Source: Brevundimonas nasdae
GTDB lineage: Bacteria > Pseudomonadota > Alphaproteobacteria > Caulobacterales > Caulobacteraceae
Assembly: GCF_016654005.1 (NCBI RefSeq)
Contig: NZ_JAEPWN010000002.1
Span: 62,001-126,000, forward strand
Reading direction: 5' to 3'
DNA: 64,000 bases
Position numbers and translations under genes: made by a program. The notes beneath the pieces were generated by a model. The model made no database searches and had not been told where the DNA came from. It saw only the letters and a program-made list of their open reading frames with translations. Numbering within the stretch: position 1 is the first letter of the stretch; every line of letters begins with the position of its first letter. Of this stretch, positions 28,185-37,099 are shown in pieces.

Positions 28185-29174
28185 CTAGCCGTGCGTCCAG
28201 CCGGTGCGCGCCAGCTGGATCGGCTGGTCGTCATAGAGGACGGTCAGGCCGGCGCCCGCTGTGACCTCGCCGATCCGCGTCAGGCGCAGGAAGCGGCTTT
28301 CGGCCAGATGGCGCAGGGCTTCTTCATGCCGTGGATGGGCGGTGAAGGCGATTTCGTAGTCGTCGCCGCCGGTCGCCAGTTCCTCCAGCGACAACTGCGG
28401 ATCGACCCGGTCCGCGAACCAGGCCTGGGCCGCCGTCGACAGGGGCAGGACGTTCAGGTTCATCGTCAAGCCCACGCCGCTGGCCGTGGCTATGTGGGTC
28501 AGGTCGGCCGCCAGGCCATCCGACACATCGACAGATGCGCTGGCGAAGTCGCGCACCACGTCGGCGAAATCCACGCGCGGCATCGGCATTCTGTAATGGG
28601 CGGCCAGGGCCTCGATCCGCTCAGGCTCCAGCGACAGTTCGCCCCGCGCCGCGCGCAGGCCCAGCCGTCCGTCGCCGATCTGGCCGGTGACGAAAACCAG
28701 ATCCCCGACCTGCGCCCCCGCGCGCGACACAGCCCGGTCCTTGGGAACCCAGCCCAGACCCGTCAGGGAGAAGGAAGCCGGCCCCGACGTCCTGACCGTG
28801 TCGCCGCCCAACAGAAGGACGCTGAACTGCACCTGGTCCTGGGCCAGGCCCGCTGCGAACGCCTTGCGTTCTGGCCAGCCGCACCGTTCCGACCAGGCGC
28901 AGGCCAGCAGATAGCCGAACGGCTCCGCCCCCTTGGCCGCCAGATCGGACAGGTTCACCCGCAGTAGCTTCCTGGCCACGGTGTCCATCGGATCTTCGGG
29001 CAGGAAATGCACGCCCTCGACCAGCATGTCCTTGGTCAGGACCAGATCGTAACCGGGGCGTGACGGCAGCACCGCCACATCATCGGCCAGACCCCTGCCC
29101 CACTCAGGATGGGCCAGGGGCTTGAGCAGCCTGTCGATCGTCTCGAATTCCCCCGCGACGTCGAGGGCGGGCAT
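28185..29174 (-). CDS. thiL: Thiamine-monophosphate kinase
   Basis: Phosphorylates thiamine phosphate to the active cofactor ThDP, which pyruvate dehydrogenase E1 in this window needs. 329 residues with GLADDVAVLPSRPGYDLVLTKDMLVEGVHF, VNLSDLAAKGAEPFGYLLAC, LLGGDTVRTSG and VDVSDGLAADLTHIA, all AIR-synthase-like motifs. The ATG overlaps the nusB stop by one base (TAATG), so it is the distal gene of the riboflavin/nusB operon. Confidence 0.95.
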   Translation of the reverse strand: MPALDVAGEFETIDRLLKPLAHPEWGRGLADDVAVLPSRPGYDLVLTKDMLVEGVHFLPEDPMDTVARKLLRVNLSDLAAKGAEPFGYLLACAWSERCGWPERKAFAAGLAQDQVQFSVLLLGGDTVRTSGPASFSLTGLGWVPKDRAVSRAGAQVGDLVFVTGQIGDGRLGLRAARGELSLEPERIEALAAHYRMPMPRVDFADVVRDFASASVDVSDGLAADLTHIATASGVGLTMNLNVLPLSTAAQAWFADRVDPQLSLEELATGGDDYEIAFTAHPRHEEALRHLAESRFLRLTRIGEVTAGAGLTVLYDDQPIQLARTGWTHG

Positions 29175-29698
29175 TATTTGCGCGTGTCTTTCGCCACGCC
29201 GTCCAGCGCCGCATTGACGAAGCGGGCCTCGGAGTCGTCGAAGAAGGCCTTGGCCAGTTCGACATATTCGTCGATCACCACTTCACGCGGCGTCTCGGGA
29301 TGTTTGATCAGCTCCCAGGCACCGGAGCGCAACAGGGCGCGCAGGGTCGCGTCGATCCGCTCCAGACGCCAGTTGGACGCCAGTCGGGCCTTGATGGCCG
29401 TGTCGATGTCGCGCTGGCTTTCGATCACGCCGCGCACGATGTCGCCGAAATAGGCTTCGTCAGCCTCAGCCAGGGCCTCGCCCTCGATATCGGCGTCGAA
29501 ACGGAAGTTGGAGAATTCGGTGATCACCGTCTCCACGCCCTCGCCCGCCAGCTCCATCTGATAGAGGGCCTGGACGGCGGCGAGACGCGACACGGTGCGG
29601 GCGCGGCGCTGCTTGGAGCTCAGGTTCGGCTCGGCACGCTGCTTTTCGGCCTCGGCGAGTTGCTCAAGGACGGCTTTTACGCTGTTCGGTTCAGTCAT
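29174..29698 (-). CDS. nusB: Transcription antitermination factor NusB
   Basis: RNA-binding partner of NusE/S10 in rRNA antitermination, 174 residues. After an acidic extension (to about residue 35) comes the core: [20 protein letters not shown], later [58 protein letters not shown]. The ATG at 29698 overlaps the ribH stop (ATGA). Gene order ribH-nusB-thiL is widespread. Confidence 0.96.
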   Translation of the reverse strand: MTEPNSVKAVLEQLAEAEKQRAEPNLSSKQRRARTVSRLAAVQALYQMELAGEGVETVITEFSNFRFDADIEGEALAEADEAYFGDIVRGVIESQRDIDTAIKARLASNWRLERIDATLRALLRSGAWELIKHPETPREVVIDEYVELAKAFFDDSEARFVNAALDGVAKDTRK

Positions 29699-30156
29699 GC
29701 GCCGACGCCTACGCGCAACCGCTTCTTCAATGCAATGAGGTCGAGGCAAGCTTTTGCCGCGCCGCCGCCCTTATCCCCTTCTGAAAGCCGGGCGCGAGAC
29801 CAGGCCTGGTCCTCGTCCTCGGTCGTCAGGATGCCGTTGCCGATGGCCACGCCCTTGACGCCCAGCGCCATGATGCCCGCCGCCGACTGATCCGAGACGA
29901 TCTCGAAATGATAGGTTTCGCCGCGGATCACCGTGCCCAGGGCGACATAGCCGTCATAGCGGGGCGCGGTCGGGAAACGACCGGCTTCTTCGGCCATGGC
30001 GATGGCGGGCGGCACTTCCAGCGCGCCCGGCACGGTGATGACGTCGAAATCGACGCCGCGCGCCTTCAGGGTTTCCTTGGCGCCTTCCAGCAGGGCGTCG
30101 GCCAGGTCGTCGTAGAAACGCGCCTCAACAATCAGAATACGGGGTGCGTCGGTCAC
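29695..30156 (-). CDS. ribH: 6,7-dimethyl-8-ribityllumazine synthase
   Basis: Condenses the RibD product with 3,4-dihydroxybutanone phosphate; 153 residues forming an icosahedral or smaller shell. Marks are [62 protein letters not shown] and [20 protein letters not shown]. The start is GTG at 30156, overlapping the ribBA stop (GTGA), with GGAGAAG upstream. Confidence 0.96.
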   Translation of the reverse strand: MTDAPRILIVEARFYDDLADALLEGAKETLKARGVDFDVITVPGALEVPPAIAMAEEAGRFPTAPRYDGYVALGTVIRGETYHFEIVSDQSAAGIMALGVKGVAIGNGILTTEDEDQAWSRARLSEGDKGGGAAKACLDLIALKKRLRVGVGA

Positions 30157-31286
30157 GACTTGTCTTCTCCATTCATGTCGCGCCAGCCGACGATGCGCAG
30201 GCCGTAGCCCTCCAGCGCCGTCGGTTCAGGTCGCGTCGAACTCATAACGATCATATCGCGCACGCCCAGATCCAGCAGGATCTGCGCCCCGACGCCATAG
30301 GCGCGCAGCGAGCGGTCCACCGCCGTCGGCTTGTCCGCTCCGGCCAGCCGCTCGGCCAGTGAGTTCAGCGAGGGGTCGCGCAGGAAGACGACCACGCCGG
30401 GGCCGTCATGTTCGGTGATCTGTTTCAGGGCGTTGGGCACATAGTCCTGACGCGCCTCGACATGGCCCAGCAGGTCGCAGGCGAAGTCCACCTGATGCAT
30501 CCGCACCAGCGTGGGCTTGTTGGGATCAATCCGCCCGTGGACCAGGGCGACGTGCTCGGCGCCCTCGATGGTGTTCTTGTACAGCATCAGGCGGAACGGG
30601 CCGCCATGGACGCTTTCGAACGGCGTATCCATGACGCGTTCGACGAACCGCTCGGTGCGGCGGCGATAGGCGATCAGGTCGGCGATGGTGCCGATCTTCA
30701 GGCCGTGCAACTGGGCGAAGGAGATCAGGTCCGGCATCCGGGCCATCTCGCCGTCGTCCTTTATGATCTCGCAGATCACGCCAGCAGGGATCAGTCCCGC
30801 CATGCGGCTGATGTCGACGGCGGCCTCGGTGTGGCCTGCTCGGACCAGCACGCCGCCGTCCCGCGCCACCAGCGGGAAGATGTGGCCCGGCGACACGATG
30901 TCGTCGACGCTGCTGGTCGGGTCGCTGGCCACATGAATGGTGCGGGCGCGGTCCGCGGCGGAAATGCCGGTCGTGACGCCTTCCTTGGCCTCGATCGAGA
31001 CGGTGAAGGCGGTCTTCATGCTTTCACGGTTGTCGGCGGCCATCGGCGGCAGGCGCAGTTGGCGCGCCCGGTCGGCGGTTATGGCCAGACAGACCAGGCC
31101 GCGCGCCTGGCGGATCATGAAGTTGATCTGATCCGGCGTCGCGAACTGGGCGGGGATGATGATGTCCCCCTCGTTCTCGCGATCCTCGGCGTCCACCAGG
31201 ATGTAGGGACGGCCGTTGCGGGCGTCCTCCAGAATGTCCTCGATGGGGCTGATCGGGCTGTCGTTCATGTTCGCGGCCAATTGCAT
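30153..31286 (-). CDS. ribB: 3,4-dihydroxy-2-butanone 4-phosphate synthase with degenerate GTP cyclohydrolase II domain
   Basis: 377 residues. The N-terminal DHBP synthase half is intact: [48 protein letters not shown]. The C-terminal half has the GTP-cyclohydrolase II fold length, but where active enzymes have the zinc cysteines (C-x10-C-x-C) this protein reads [24 protein letters not shown], with only one Cys. It probably makes only the four-carbon unit. The ATG at 31286 overlaps the ribE stop (TAATG) and has AGGAG upstream; this is preferred over upstream 31304. Confidence 0.93.
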   Translation of the reverse strand: MQLAANMNDSPISPIEDILEDARNGRPYILVDAEDRENEGDIIIPAQFATPDQINFMIRQARGLVCLAITADRARQLRLPPMAADNRESMKTAFTVSIEAKEGVTTGISAADRARTIHVASDPTSSVDDIVSPGHIFPLVARDGGVLVRAGHTEAAVDISRMAGLIPAGVICEIIKDDGEMARMPDLISFAQLHGLKIGTIADLIAYRRRTERFVERVMDTPFESVHGGPFRLMLYKNTIEGAEHVALVHGRIDPNKPTLVRMHQVDFACDLLGHVEARQDYVPNALKQITEHDGPGVVVFLRDPSLNSLAERLAGADKPTAVDRSLRAYGVGAQILLDLGVRDMIVMSSTRPEPTALEGYGLRIVGWRDMNGEDKS

Positions 31287-31876
31287 TAAGCCGTCTCCTG
31301 CCACCGCGCGAGGTATCGCGCCAGCATGTCGATTTCGAGATTGACCGGATCACCGGCCTGCAGCCGCCCCAGCGTCGTCGCATCCCACGTATGCGGAATG
31401 ATGTTCAGCGAGAAAATCAGATCCGCGACGCTGTTGACCGTCAGGGACACGCCATCAACCGTGATCGAGCCCTTGGCGGCGATATAGCGGTGCAGCGGCG
31501 CGGGCGCCTTGACCTCGATCCGGTGCGAGCCGCCCTCCGGCGTGATCGAGACGATCCGGCCCAGGCCGTCGACATGGCCTGAGACGACGTGGCCGCCCAT
31601 TTCGTCGCCCAGACGGGCCGCGCGTTCCAGATTGACGCCGTCGCCGGCCTTCCAGGCGCCCAGCGTCGTCTTGGACAGGGTTTCGCCCGACACCTCGACC
31701 GCGAACCAGCCGGGGCCCTTCTCGACGACCGTCAGGCAGCAGCCCGCATGGCTGATCGAGGCGCCCAGGTCGATGCCGTCCGTGTCCCAGACCGTTTCGA
31801 TCTCATAGCGGCGGTCGCGATTGGTCTCGCGAACGTCGCGAACCCGCCCGATGTCGGTGACGATGCCGGTGAACAT
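31286..31876 (-). CDS. ribE: Riboflavin synthase alpha chain
   Basis: Dismutates two lumazines to riboflavin. 196 residues with two similar barrels: MFTGIVTDIGRVRDV and ISHAGCCLTVVE in the first, then GGHVVSGHVDGLGRIVSI and GSITVDGVSLTVNSV in the second, ending near IDMLARYLARW. Lies between the RibD-type reductase gene (76-base gap) and ribB. Confidence 0.96.
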   Translation of the reverse strand: MFTGIVTDIGRVRDVRETNRDRRYEIETVWDTDGIDLGASISHAGCCLTVVEKGPGWFAVEVSGETLSKTTLGAWKAGDGVNLERAARLGDEMGGHVVSGHVDGLGRIVSITPEGGSHRIEVKAPAPLHRYIAAKGSITVDGVSLTVNSVADLIFSLNIIPHTWDATTLGRLQAGDPVNLEIDMLARYLARWQETA

Positions 31877-31952
31877 TTACGCACGATCCCCTTCGGGGCC
31901 AAAAAACATAGTCTGAATAGTCTGAATCGTCTGAAATCGAGGGCGGCGGGCC

Positions 31953-32579
31953 TCACGCCCGCACGTAGCGTTCCCACAGATCGTCGCCGACGGGCTCGAC
32001 GCCCAGACGCCGGAACTTGGGGGCGTCCGCCAGGTTTGCAAGCGCAAGCGTGGCGATACAGGGCCTGCCCTCGCCGCCCAGCAGGATCGGCGCGCGGAAC
32101 CATTCCAGGCGATCGACCGCGTCGGCGCGCAGAAACGACGCCGCCACCTGCCCCCCTCCCTCGATCAGAAGCGAGGCGACGCCCGCATCGGACAGGGCCG
32201 TAAGCACGGCGGAAATGGCCAGGCGGCCCTCCTCCATCGCGATCAGGCGCACTCTGGCCCGGCCGACGGCGCGGGGTTCCGCCGCCGTCAGGATGAGGGT
32301 GTTCTCGCCCGCGAGCCGAGCGGTCGGCGGCGTGCGCAGGCGGCTGTCCAGAACCACGCGCAACGGCTGATCGACAGTGCGACCCGGCAGGCGCGCGGTC
32401 AGTTCGGGATCATCCTTCAGAACCGTCTCGACGCCCACCAGTATGGCGTCATGGGCGGCGCGCAGGCGGTGGCCCTCCAGACGTGCGTCCTCGCCCGTGA
32501 TCCACTGGCTTTCGCCGGACGCCGTTGCGATGCGCCCGTCCAGAGACGTCGCCAGTTTCAGAGTGATCCGGGGCCGCAT
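31953..32579 (-). CDS. RibD C-terminal reductase domain protein (no deaminase domain)
   Basis: 208 residues corresponding only to the NADPH-dependent reductase half of RibD: TLKLATSLDGRIATASGESQWITGEDAR, LRAAHDAILVGVETVLKDDPELTARLPG, QPLRVVLDSRLRTPPTAR and LLIEGGGQVAASFLRADAVDRLEWFRAPILLGGEGRP. The N-terminal zinc deaminase (HAE and PCxxC motifs) is absent, and the ATG overlaps the nrdR stop (ATGA), leaving no room for it upstream. In full-length RibD both activities lie on one chain, so the deaminase must be encoded elsewhere. Confidence 0.92.
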   Translation of the reverse strand: MRPRITLKLATSLDGRIATASGESQWITGEDARLEGHRLRAAHDAILVGVETVLKDDPELTARLPGRTVDQPLRVVLDSRLRTPPTARLAGENTLILTAAEPRAVGRARVRLIAMEEGRLAISAVLTALSDAGVASLLIEGGGQVAASFLRADAVDRLEWFRAPILLGGEGRPCIATLALANLADAPKFRRLGVEPVGDDLWERYVRA

Positions 32580-33049
32580 CAGGCCTTGCCGGTCGGTTCG
32601 TCAAACCCCTCGTCGCCCAGGAATTTGGCGAAGTCGCCGGTGTGGCGGAAGTCCTTGTAAACCGAGGCGTAGCGGACATAGGCGACCTCATCGACGCCCT
32701 TCAGCGCCTTCATGATGAAGTCGCCGACCGTGCTGGACGGGATTTCCGTCTCGCCCAGGCTTTCCAGCTGACGCACGATCCGGTTGACCAGCTGCTCGAC
32801 CTGATCCGGCTGGACCGGGCGTTTGCGCAAGGCCACGCCCAGCGACCGTTCCAGCTTGTCACGCTCGAACGGCGTGCGCCGTCCGTTGCGCTTCAGGATC
32901 ACCAGCTCACGCAGCTGCACCCGCTCGAAGGTGGTGAAGCGCCCGTTGCAGGCCGGGCAGGACCGACGGCGTCGGATGGCCGAGCCGTCGTCCGACGGCC
33001 GGCTGTCCTTAACCTGGGTGTCCTGATGACCGCAAAAGGGGCACTTCAT
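32579..33049 (-). CDS. nrdR: Transcriptional repressor NrdR
   Basis: Nucleotide-sensing repressor of ribonucleotide reductase genes, 156 residues. Zinc ribbon [44 protein letters not shown] is followed by an ATP-cone ([26 protein letters not shown]). No NrdR boxes or nrd genes are in the window. It lies eight bases after glyA and is coupled to the RibD-type gene, the usual alphaproteobacterial order. Confidence 0.97.
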   Translation of the reverse strand: MKCPFCGHQDTQVKDSRPSDDGSAIRRRRSCPACNGRFTTFERVQLRELVILKRNGRRTPFERDKLERSLGVALRKRPVQPDQVEQLVNRIVRQLESLGETEIPSSTVGDFIMKALKGVDEVAYVRYASVYKDFRHTGDFAKFLGDEGFDEPTGKA

Positions 33050-33057
33050 GCGTCATC

Positions 33058-34341
33058 TCATCCGTAGATGGGGAAGCGGTTGGTCAGTTCGCGCACCTGG
33101 GCCGCGACGCCCGCGACCACAGCCGGATCGGCTTCGTCGCCGCCGTTCATCGACGAGACGACATCGGCGATCCAGTGACCGATCTGCTTGAACTCTTCCT
33201 CGCCGAAGCCGCGGGTCGTGCCTGCGGGCGTGCCCAGGCGAACGCCCGAGGTGACGGTGAAGGGCGCGGTGTCGAACGGCACGCCGTTCTTGTTGCAGGT
33301 CATCAGCGCCTTTTCCAGTTCGTGCTCGGTCGCCTTGCCGGTCACGCCCTTGGGACGCAGATCGACCAAGGCCAGGTGGCTGTCGGTGCCGCCCGAGACA
33401 ATGGCCAGGCCGCGCTCGATCAGCACGCCGGACAGGGCCTGGGCGTTCTTGACGACCTGTTGGGCGTACAGCTTGAACTCGGGCTTCAGCGCCTCGCCGA
33501 AGGCCACGGCCTTGCCGGCGATGACGTGTTCCAACGGACCGCCCTGCAGGCCGGGGAAGACCGCCGAGTTGATCTTCTTGCCCAGGTCCACGTCGTTCGA
33601 CAGGATCATGCCGCCGCGCGGGCCGCGCAGGGTCTTGTGCGTCGTCGTGGTGACGACGTGGGCGTGGGGCAGCGGATCGGGATAGGCGCCGCCCGCGATC
33701 AGGCCGGCGTAGTGGGCCATATCGACCATCAGATAGGCGCCGACGCTGTCTGCGATCTCGCGGAAGCGCTTGAAGTCGATGTGACGGCTATAGGCCGATG
33801 CGCCCGCCAGGATCAGCTTGGGCTTCTCACGCTCTGCCATTTCGGCGACGTGGTCATAGTCGATCAGATGGGTGTCTTCGCGCACCTTGTAGGTCACCGG
33901 GCGGAACCACTTGCCCGACTGGTTGGCGGGCGAACCGTGCGTCAGGTGCCCGCCGCAGGCCAGATCCATGCCCAGGAAGGTGTCGCCGGGCTGCAGCAGG
34001 GTGAAGAACACCGCCTGATTGGCTTGCGCGCCCGAATGCGGCTGGACGTTGGCGAAGGCGGCGCCGAACAGTTTCTTGGCCCGCTCACGCGCCAGATCCT
34101 CGGTGATGTCCACGAACTCGCAGCCGCCGTAGTAGCGACGACCGGGATAGCCCTCGGCGTATTTGTTCGTCAGCACGGACCCTTGCGCATCCAGCACCGC
34201 CTGCGAGACGATGTTCTCGGATGCGATCAGCTCGATCTGCTCGCGCTGGCGACCCAGTTCGCCCTGAATGCCCTTGAAGATGTCTGGATCGGCATCGGCG
34301 AGCGTCTTGGTGAAATAGGCGTCGTGGGTGAAGGCAGTCAC
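33058..34341 (-). CDS. glyA: Serine hydroxymethyltransferase
   Basis: PLP enzyme that makes glycine and methylene-THF from serine; 427 residues. Marks are [36 protein letters not shown], the PLP lysine in [19 protein letters not shown], and [20 protein letters not shown]. The start is GTG at 34341 ([10 protein letters not shown]) with GGGGAC upstream. Probably the first gene of the glyA-nrdR-rib-nusB-thiL run. Confidence 0.97.
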   Translation of the reverse strand: MTAFTHDAYFTKTLADADPDIFKGIQGELGRQREQIELIASENIVSQAVLDAQGSVLTNKYAEGYPGRRYYGGCEFVDITEDLARERAKKLFGAAFANVQPHSGAQANQAVFFTLLQPGDTFLGMDLACGGHLTHGSPANQSGKWFRPVTYKVREDTHLIDYDHVAEMAEREKPKLILAGASAYSRHIDFKRFREIADSVGAYLMVDMAHYAGLIAGGAYPDPLPHAHVVTTTTHKTLRGPRGGMILSNDVDLGKKINSAVFPGLQGGPLEHVIAGKAVAFGEALKPEFKLYAQQVVKNAQALSGVLIERGLAIVSGGTDSHLALVDLRPKGVTGKATEHELEKALMTCNKNGVPFDTAPFTVTSGVRLGTPAGTTRGFGEEEFKQIGHWIADVVSSMNGGDEADPAVVAGVAAQVRELTNRFPIYG

Positions 34342-34418
34342 GCTGAAGTCCCCGCAAATCAGAAGGTGGCCTATCTAGTCCCCAGCGCGTCTGACCACAA
34401 CATCTTGTGTCGGTCGCC

Positions 34419-34826
34419 TCAGGAAAGCCCTCCGACGGCTGATGGCGGAAATCGCGTGAAGCGCTTCGCCGTGTCGTCGCCAATCGATGTGCGAACCTCC
34501 ACCTTGCAAGGTCGGCAGCTTTTCCTGTCGATCAACACAGCCGGCCCCTCGAACAACGACCGATCCCCATCGGGAAGATACTGCTGAACACGGACAGATG
34601 ACCCCATTTCAATGACCTCAAAGCCTAGATCAGATCGGAAATGGCGGTCGGGATGGCTCTCCAAGGCCGATTTGGCGGCCTCGACATAGTCGCATCGCTT
34701 GACTTCTGGCCCTGTGCAGCCCGGGGCGGCGTGGTCTGCGCCCACCAGCAGCACAAGACCGCCGATAACAGCGAACAGAGAAAATGCTCCAAAACCAAGG
34801 ACCGCCGGAGCATCCGGTTGCAACAT
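34419..34826 (-). CDS. Hypothetical membrane-anchored or secreted protein
   Basis: Predicted protein of 135 residues with one N-terminal hydrophobic segment (AVLGFGAFSLFAVIGGLVLLVG). The rest is polar with cysteine pairs GCTGPEVKRCD and KSCRPCKVE, suggesting an extracytoplasmic disulphide-stabilised domain. ATG at 34826 has GAGAAG upstream; the frame continues to 34889. Base composition is somewhat less GC-rich than neighbours. No family recognised. Confidence 0.6.
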   Translation of the reverse strand: MLQPDAPAVLGFGAFSLFAVIGGLVLLVGADHAAPGCTGPEVKRCDYVEAAKSALESHPDRHFRSDLGFEVIEMGSSVRVQQYLPDGDRSLFEGPAVLIDRKSCRPCKVEVRTSIGDDTAKRFTRFPPSAVGGLS

Positions 34827-34972
34827 GACTTCTCGCCGCCCCTCAGGGATCCTCGACGCTTGGGATCGCCGGGATGAGAACAACCTCACTCATTAATCCT
34901 GTCAATCCATGATTGCTTAGGCTTGACTATTCTACCCCGAGATCCTCTCTGGTTGTCGCGAGTAGATTTCTG

Positions 34973-35761
34973 ATGAAGTTCCTCCGCCCCTCAGCCCTGA
35001 TCCTTGGTATGGCGACGATGGCCTCGACCGGCAGCGTCCAGGCCCAGAGCGGCGCCGACAGATGGCGCGTCACCGTCAGCCCCTACGTCTGGGCGACCTC
35101 GCTGGATGGAAATGTCACGCTGGCGGGGCGCTATGCGCCGGTTGATGTGCCCTTCTCCGACGCCTTCGAGCATCTGGAAGCGGCAGTCATGGGCGATGTC
35201 GAGGTCCGCAAAGGCCGCTGGGGCGGATTTGTCGACTATCAATACGCCCGAACCCATGAGGGCGTTTCGCTTGCGGGCTTGCCCGCCGAACTGGGCACGC
35301 GCGCGACGACGGTGTCAGGCGGGCTGCTGTACCGACTTGTCGATGTTCCCCTGAGCGGACGTACGACCTTCGGCGATCAACGCAGCTTCCGTGTCGAGCC
35401 GATTGCGGGCGCGCGCTGGAGCAAGCTAAGGGCCGAACTGGACACGCCGCTGGGCGCCACGAGCAAGGGCGCGGACTGGACCGATCTGTTGCTGGGCCTG
35501 CGTGTCGAGGCCGACGCGACCGAACACTGGACCCTGCGCGGCCAGGTTGACGCCGGCGGGCTGGGCGACAGCGACCGTCGCAGCCGGTCATGGCAGGTTC
35601 TGGCATCATACCGCACCCCGGCGGCAGGCGGCGCCGTTTCGTTCAATCTGGGCTACCGCCTGCTTGAGCAGAACTATCAGCAGGATGATTTCACAGGCCG
35701 GAACTTCAACTGGAACGTGTCGCGCCACGGCCCGGTCATGGGCCTGTCGCTGACCTACTGA
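34973..35761 (+). CDS. Outer-membrane beta-barrel protein, hypothetical
   Basis: 262 residues with a signal peptide (FLRPSALILGMATMASTGSVQAQ) and alternating strand-like sequence such as WRVTVSPYVWATSLDGNVTLAG, WGGFVDYQYARTHEG, FRVEPIAGARWSKLRAEL, WTLRGQVDAGGLGDSD and AVSFNLGYRLLEQNYQQDDF, ending GLSLTY with a terminal aromatic residue. This fits a small outer-membrane barrel. The start ATG at 34973 is not close to a clear ribosome site. The next gene, a secreted Ntn amidase, begins 21 bases downstream, so the two likely form a unit. Confidence 0.75.
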   Translation: MKFLRPSALILGMATMASTGSVQAQSGADRWRVTVSPYVWATSLDGNVTLAGRYAPVDVPFSDAFEHLEAAVMGDVEVRKGRWGGFVDYQYARTHEGVSLAGLPAELGTRATTVSGGLLYRLVDVPLSGRTTFGDQRSFRVEPIAGARWSKLRAELDTPLGATSKGADWTDLLLGLRVEADATEHWTLRGQVDAGGLGDSDRRSRSWQVLASYRTPAAGGAVSFNLGYRLLEQNYQQDDFTGRNFNWNVSRHGPVMGLSLTY

Positions 35762-35782
35762 CTTCCCACCCAAGGAGACGAC

Positions 35783-36838
35783 ATGCGTATTGGAATGAAG
35801 AAGGGCGTCGCCGCCCTGACCGCCGCCTTCATGCTCGCGGTTCCAGCGGCGGAAGCCTGCACTCGCCTTGTCTATCATGGCCATGAAGGCACGGTGATCA
35901 CGGCGCGGTCCATGGACTGGAAGGACGAAATCCTGACCAACCTCTGGATCTTCCCGCGCGGCCTGGCGCGGGATGGCGCAGGCGGTCCGAACTCGCTGAA
36001 ATGGACGTCGAAATACGGCAGCGTCATCGCCAGCGGCTATGATGTCTCGACCGTGGACGGGGTGAACGAAGTCGGTCTGGCCGCCAATGTCCTGTGGCTG
36101 GTGGAGTCCGAATATCCGACCTATGACCCGAACAAGCCCGCCCTGAGCATCGCCGCCTGGGCCCAGTATGTGCTGGACAACTACGCCACCGTCGCCGAGG
36201 CGGTGGACGCCCTGAAGGATGAGCCCTTCGTCCTGATCACCGACAATGTGCCCGGCCAGCAGCGGCTGACCACCCTGCACCTGTCCCTGTCGGACGCCAG
36301 CGGCGACAGCGCCATCTTCGAATACATCGACGGCAAGCTGGTCGTGCATCACAGCCGCGACTATCAGGTGATGACCAACTCGCCCACCTTCGATCAGCAG
36401 CTGGCCCTGAACAGCTATTGGCAGGAGATCGGCGGCACGGTCTTCCTGCCCGGGACCAATCGCGCGGCGGACCGCTTCGCCCGCGCCTCCTTCTACGTCA
36501 ACGCCGTGCCCAAGTTCGAAGACCCGAACCTGGCGCTGGCCAGCGTGTTCAGCGTGATCCGCAATGCGTCCGTGCCCTTCGGCATCTCGACGCCGGATCA
36601 ACCCAACATCTCTTCGACCCGCTGGCGCACCGTCGTGGACCACAAGCGCAAGCTCTACTTCTTCGAATCCGCCCTGACGCCCAACACATTCTGGGTGGAT
36701 CTGAAAAAGATCGACTTCTCACCGCGCGCGCGGGTCAAGCGGCTGGTGCTGGGCGAGAACCAGATCAACACCCATGCGGGCGACGCCACCGCCAGCTTCA
36801 GCGACGCCGCGCCCTTCCCCTTCCTGGGACCGCAATAA
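35783..36838 (+). CDS. Secreted linear-amide C-N hydrolase (choloylglycine/penicillin V acylase family)
   Basis: Ntn-hydrolase of 351 residues. A signal peptide (GVAALTAAFMLAVPAAEA) ends exactly before the catalytic Cys of CTRLVYHGHEGTVITARSMDW, so signal cleavage would expose the N-terminal nucleophile. The companion residues are visible: Arg17 and Asp20 (mature numbering), Asn in YQVMTNSPTF and Arg in NRAADRFARASFYV. Family members hydrolyse bile salts, penicillin V or, in Gram-negative relatives, N-acyl homoserine lactones; the substrate here is unknown. ATG at 35783 has AAGGAG upstream. Confidence 0.9.
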   Translation: MRIGMKKGVAALTAAFMLAVPAAEACTRLVYHGHEGTVITARSMDWKDEILTNLWIFPRGLARDGAGGPNSLKWTSKYGSVIASGYDVSTVDGVNEVGLAANVLWLVESEYPTYDPNKPALSIAAWAQYVLDNYATVAEAVDALKDEPFVLITDNVPGQQRLTTLHLSLSDASGDSAIFEYIDGKLVVHHSRDYQVMTNSPTFDQQLALNSYWQEIGGTVFLPGTNRAADRFARASFYVNAVPKFEDPNLALASVFSVIRNASVPFGISTPDQPNISSTRWRTVVDHKRKLYFFESALTPNTFWVDLKKIDFSPRARVKRLVLGENQINTHAGDATASFSDAAPFPFLGPQ

Positions 36839-36850
36839 GGACTGCTCGCC

Positions 36851-36884
36851 TGTCGGCCGCTGAACGCCCGTTCGGCGGCCGACA
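36851..36884. terminator. Long hairpin between convergent genes
   Basis: TGTCGGCCGC (36851-36860) pairs with GCGGCCGACA (36875-36884), and the inside continues with GAACG/CGTTC, giving about 15-16 paired bases and a very small loop. There is no long T-run on either side. It likely ends transcription of the amidase gene and of the hemA-linked gene. Confidence 0.5.
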
Positions 36885-36892
36885 CTGCGGTG

Positions 36893-37090
36893 TCAGGCAG
36901 GCAGGTCCAACGCCCGCCTCAGCTTGGCGATCGCCACGCGTTCGACAGCTTTCGGCTCACGCACAGGCCCCACGGCGCTGACCTCGCGGCCAGTGGCGAC
37001 GTGGATGGCGGAGCATTTGACGTAGGGGCCGTTGCGGGTGAACTCGACGATCACCTCGCCCAGTCCTGAGCGGGGGTCATCGGTGGCCAC
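36893..37090 (-). CDS. Conserved small protein (DUF6898-like)
   Basis: 65 residues: GEVIVEFTRNGPYVKCSAIHVATGREVSAVGP followed by VERVAIAKLRRALDL. The pattern fits a small alphaproteobacterial family annotated as DUF6898, function unknown. It lies nine bases after hemA on the same strand and is probably cotranscribed. Confidence 0.7.
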   Translation of the reverse strand: MATDDPRSGLGEVIVEFTRNGPYVKCSAIHVATGREVSAVGPVREPKAVERVAIAKLRRALDLPA

Positions 37091-37099
37091 GCTTGAACC

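Noticed and set aside
31877-31952. FMN riboswitch in the riboflavin operon
   Set aside because: The 76-base gap before ribE is too short and has no RFN-like sequence; other junctions overlap.
32580-33057. Missing RibD deaminase as part of the upstream gene
   Set aside because: The upstream frame is a complete NrdR with zinc ribbon and ATP-cone; its cysteines are not a deaminase site.
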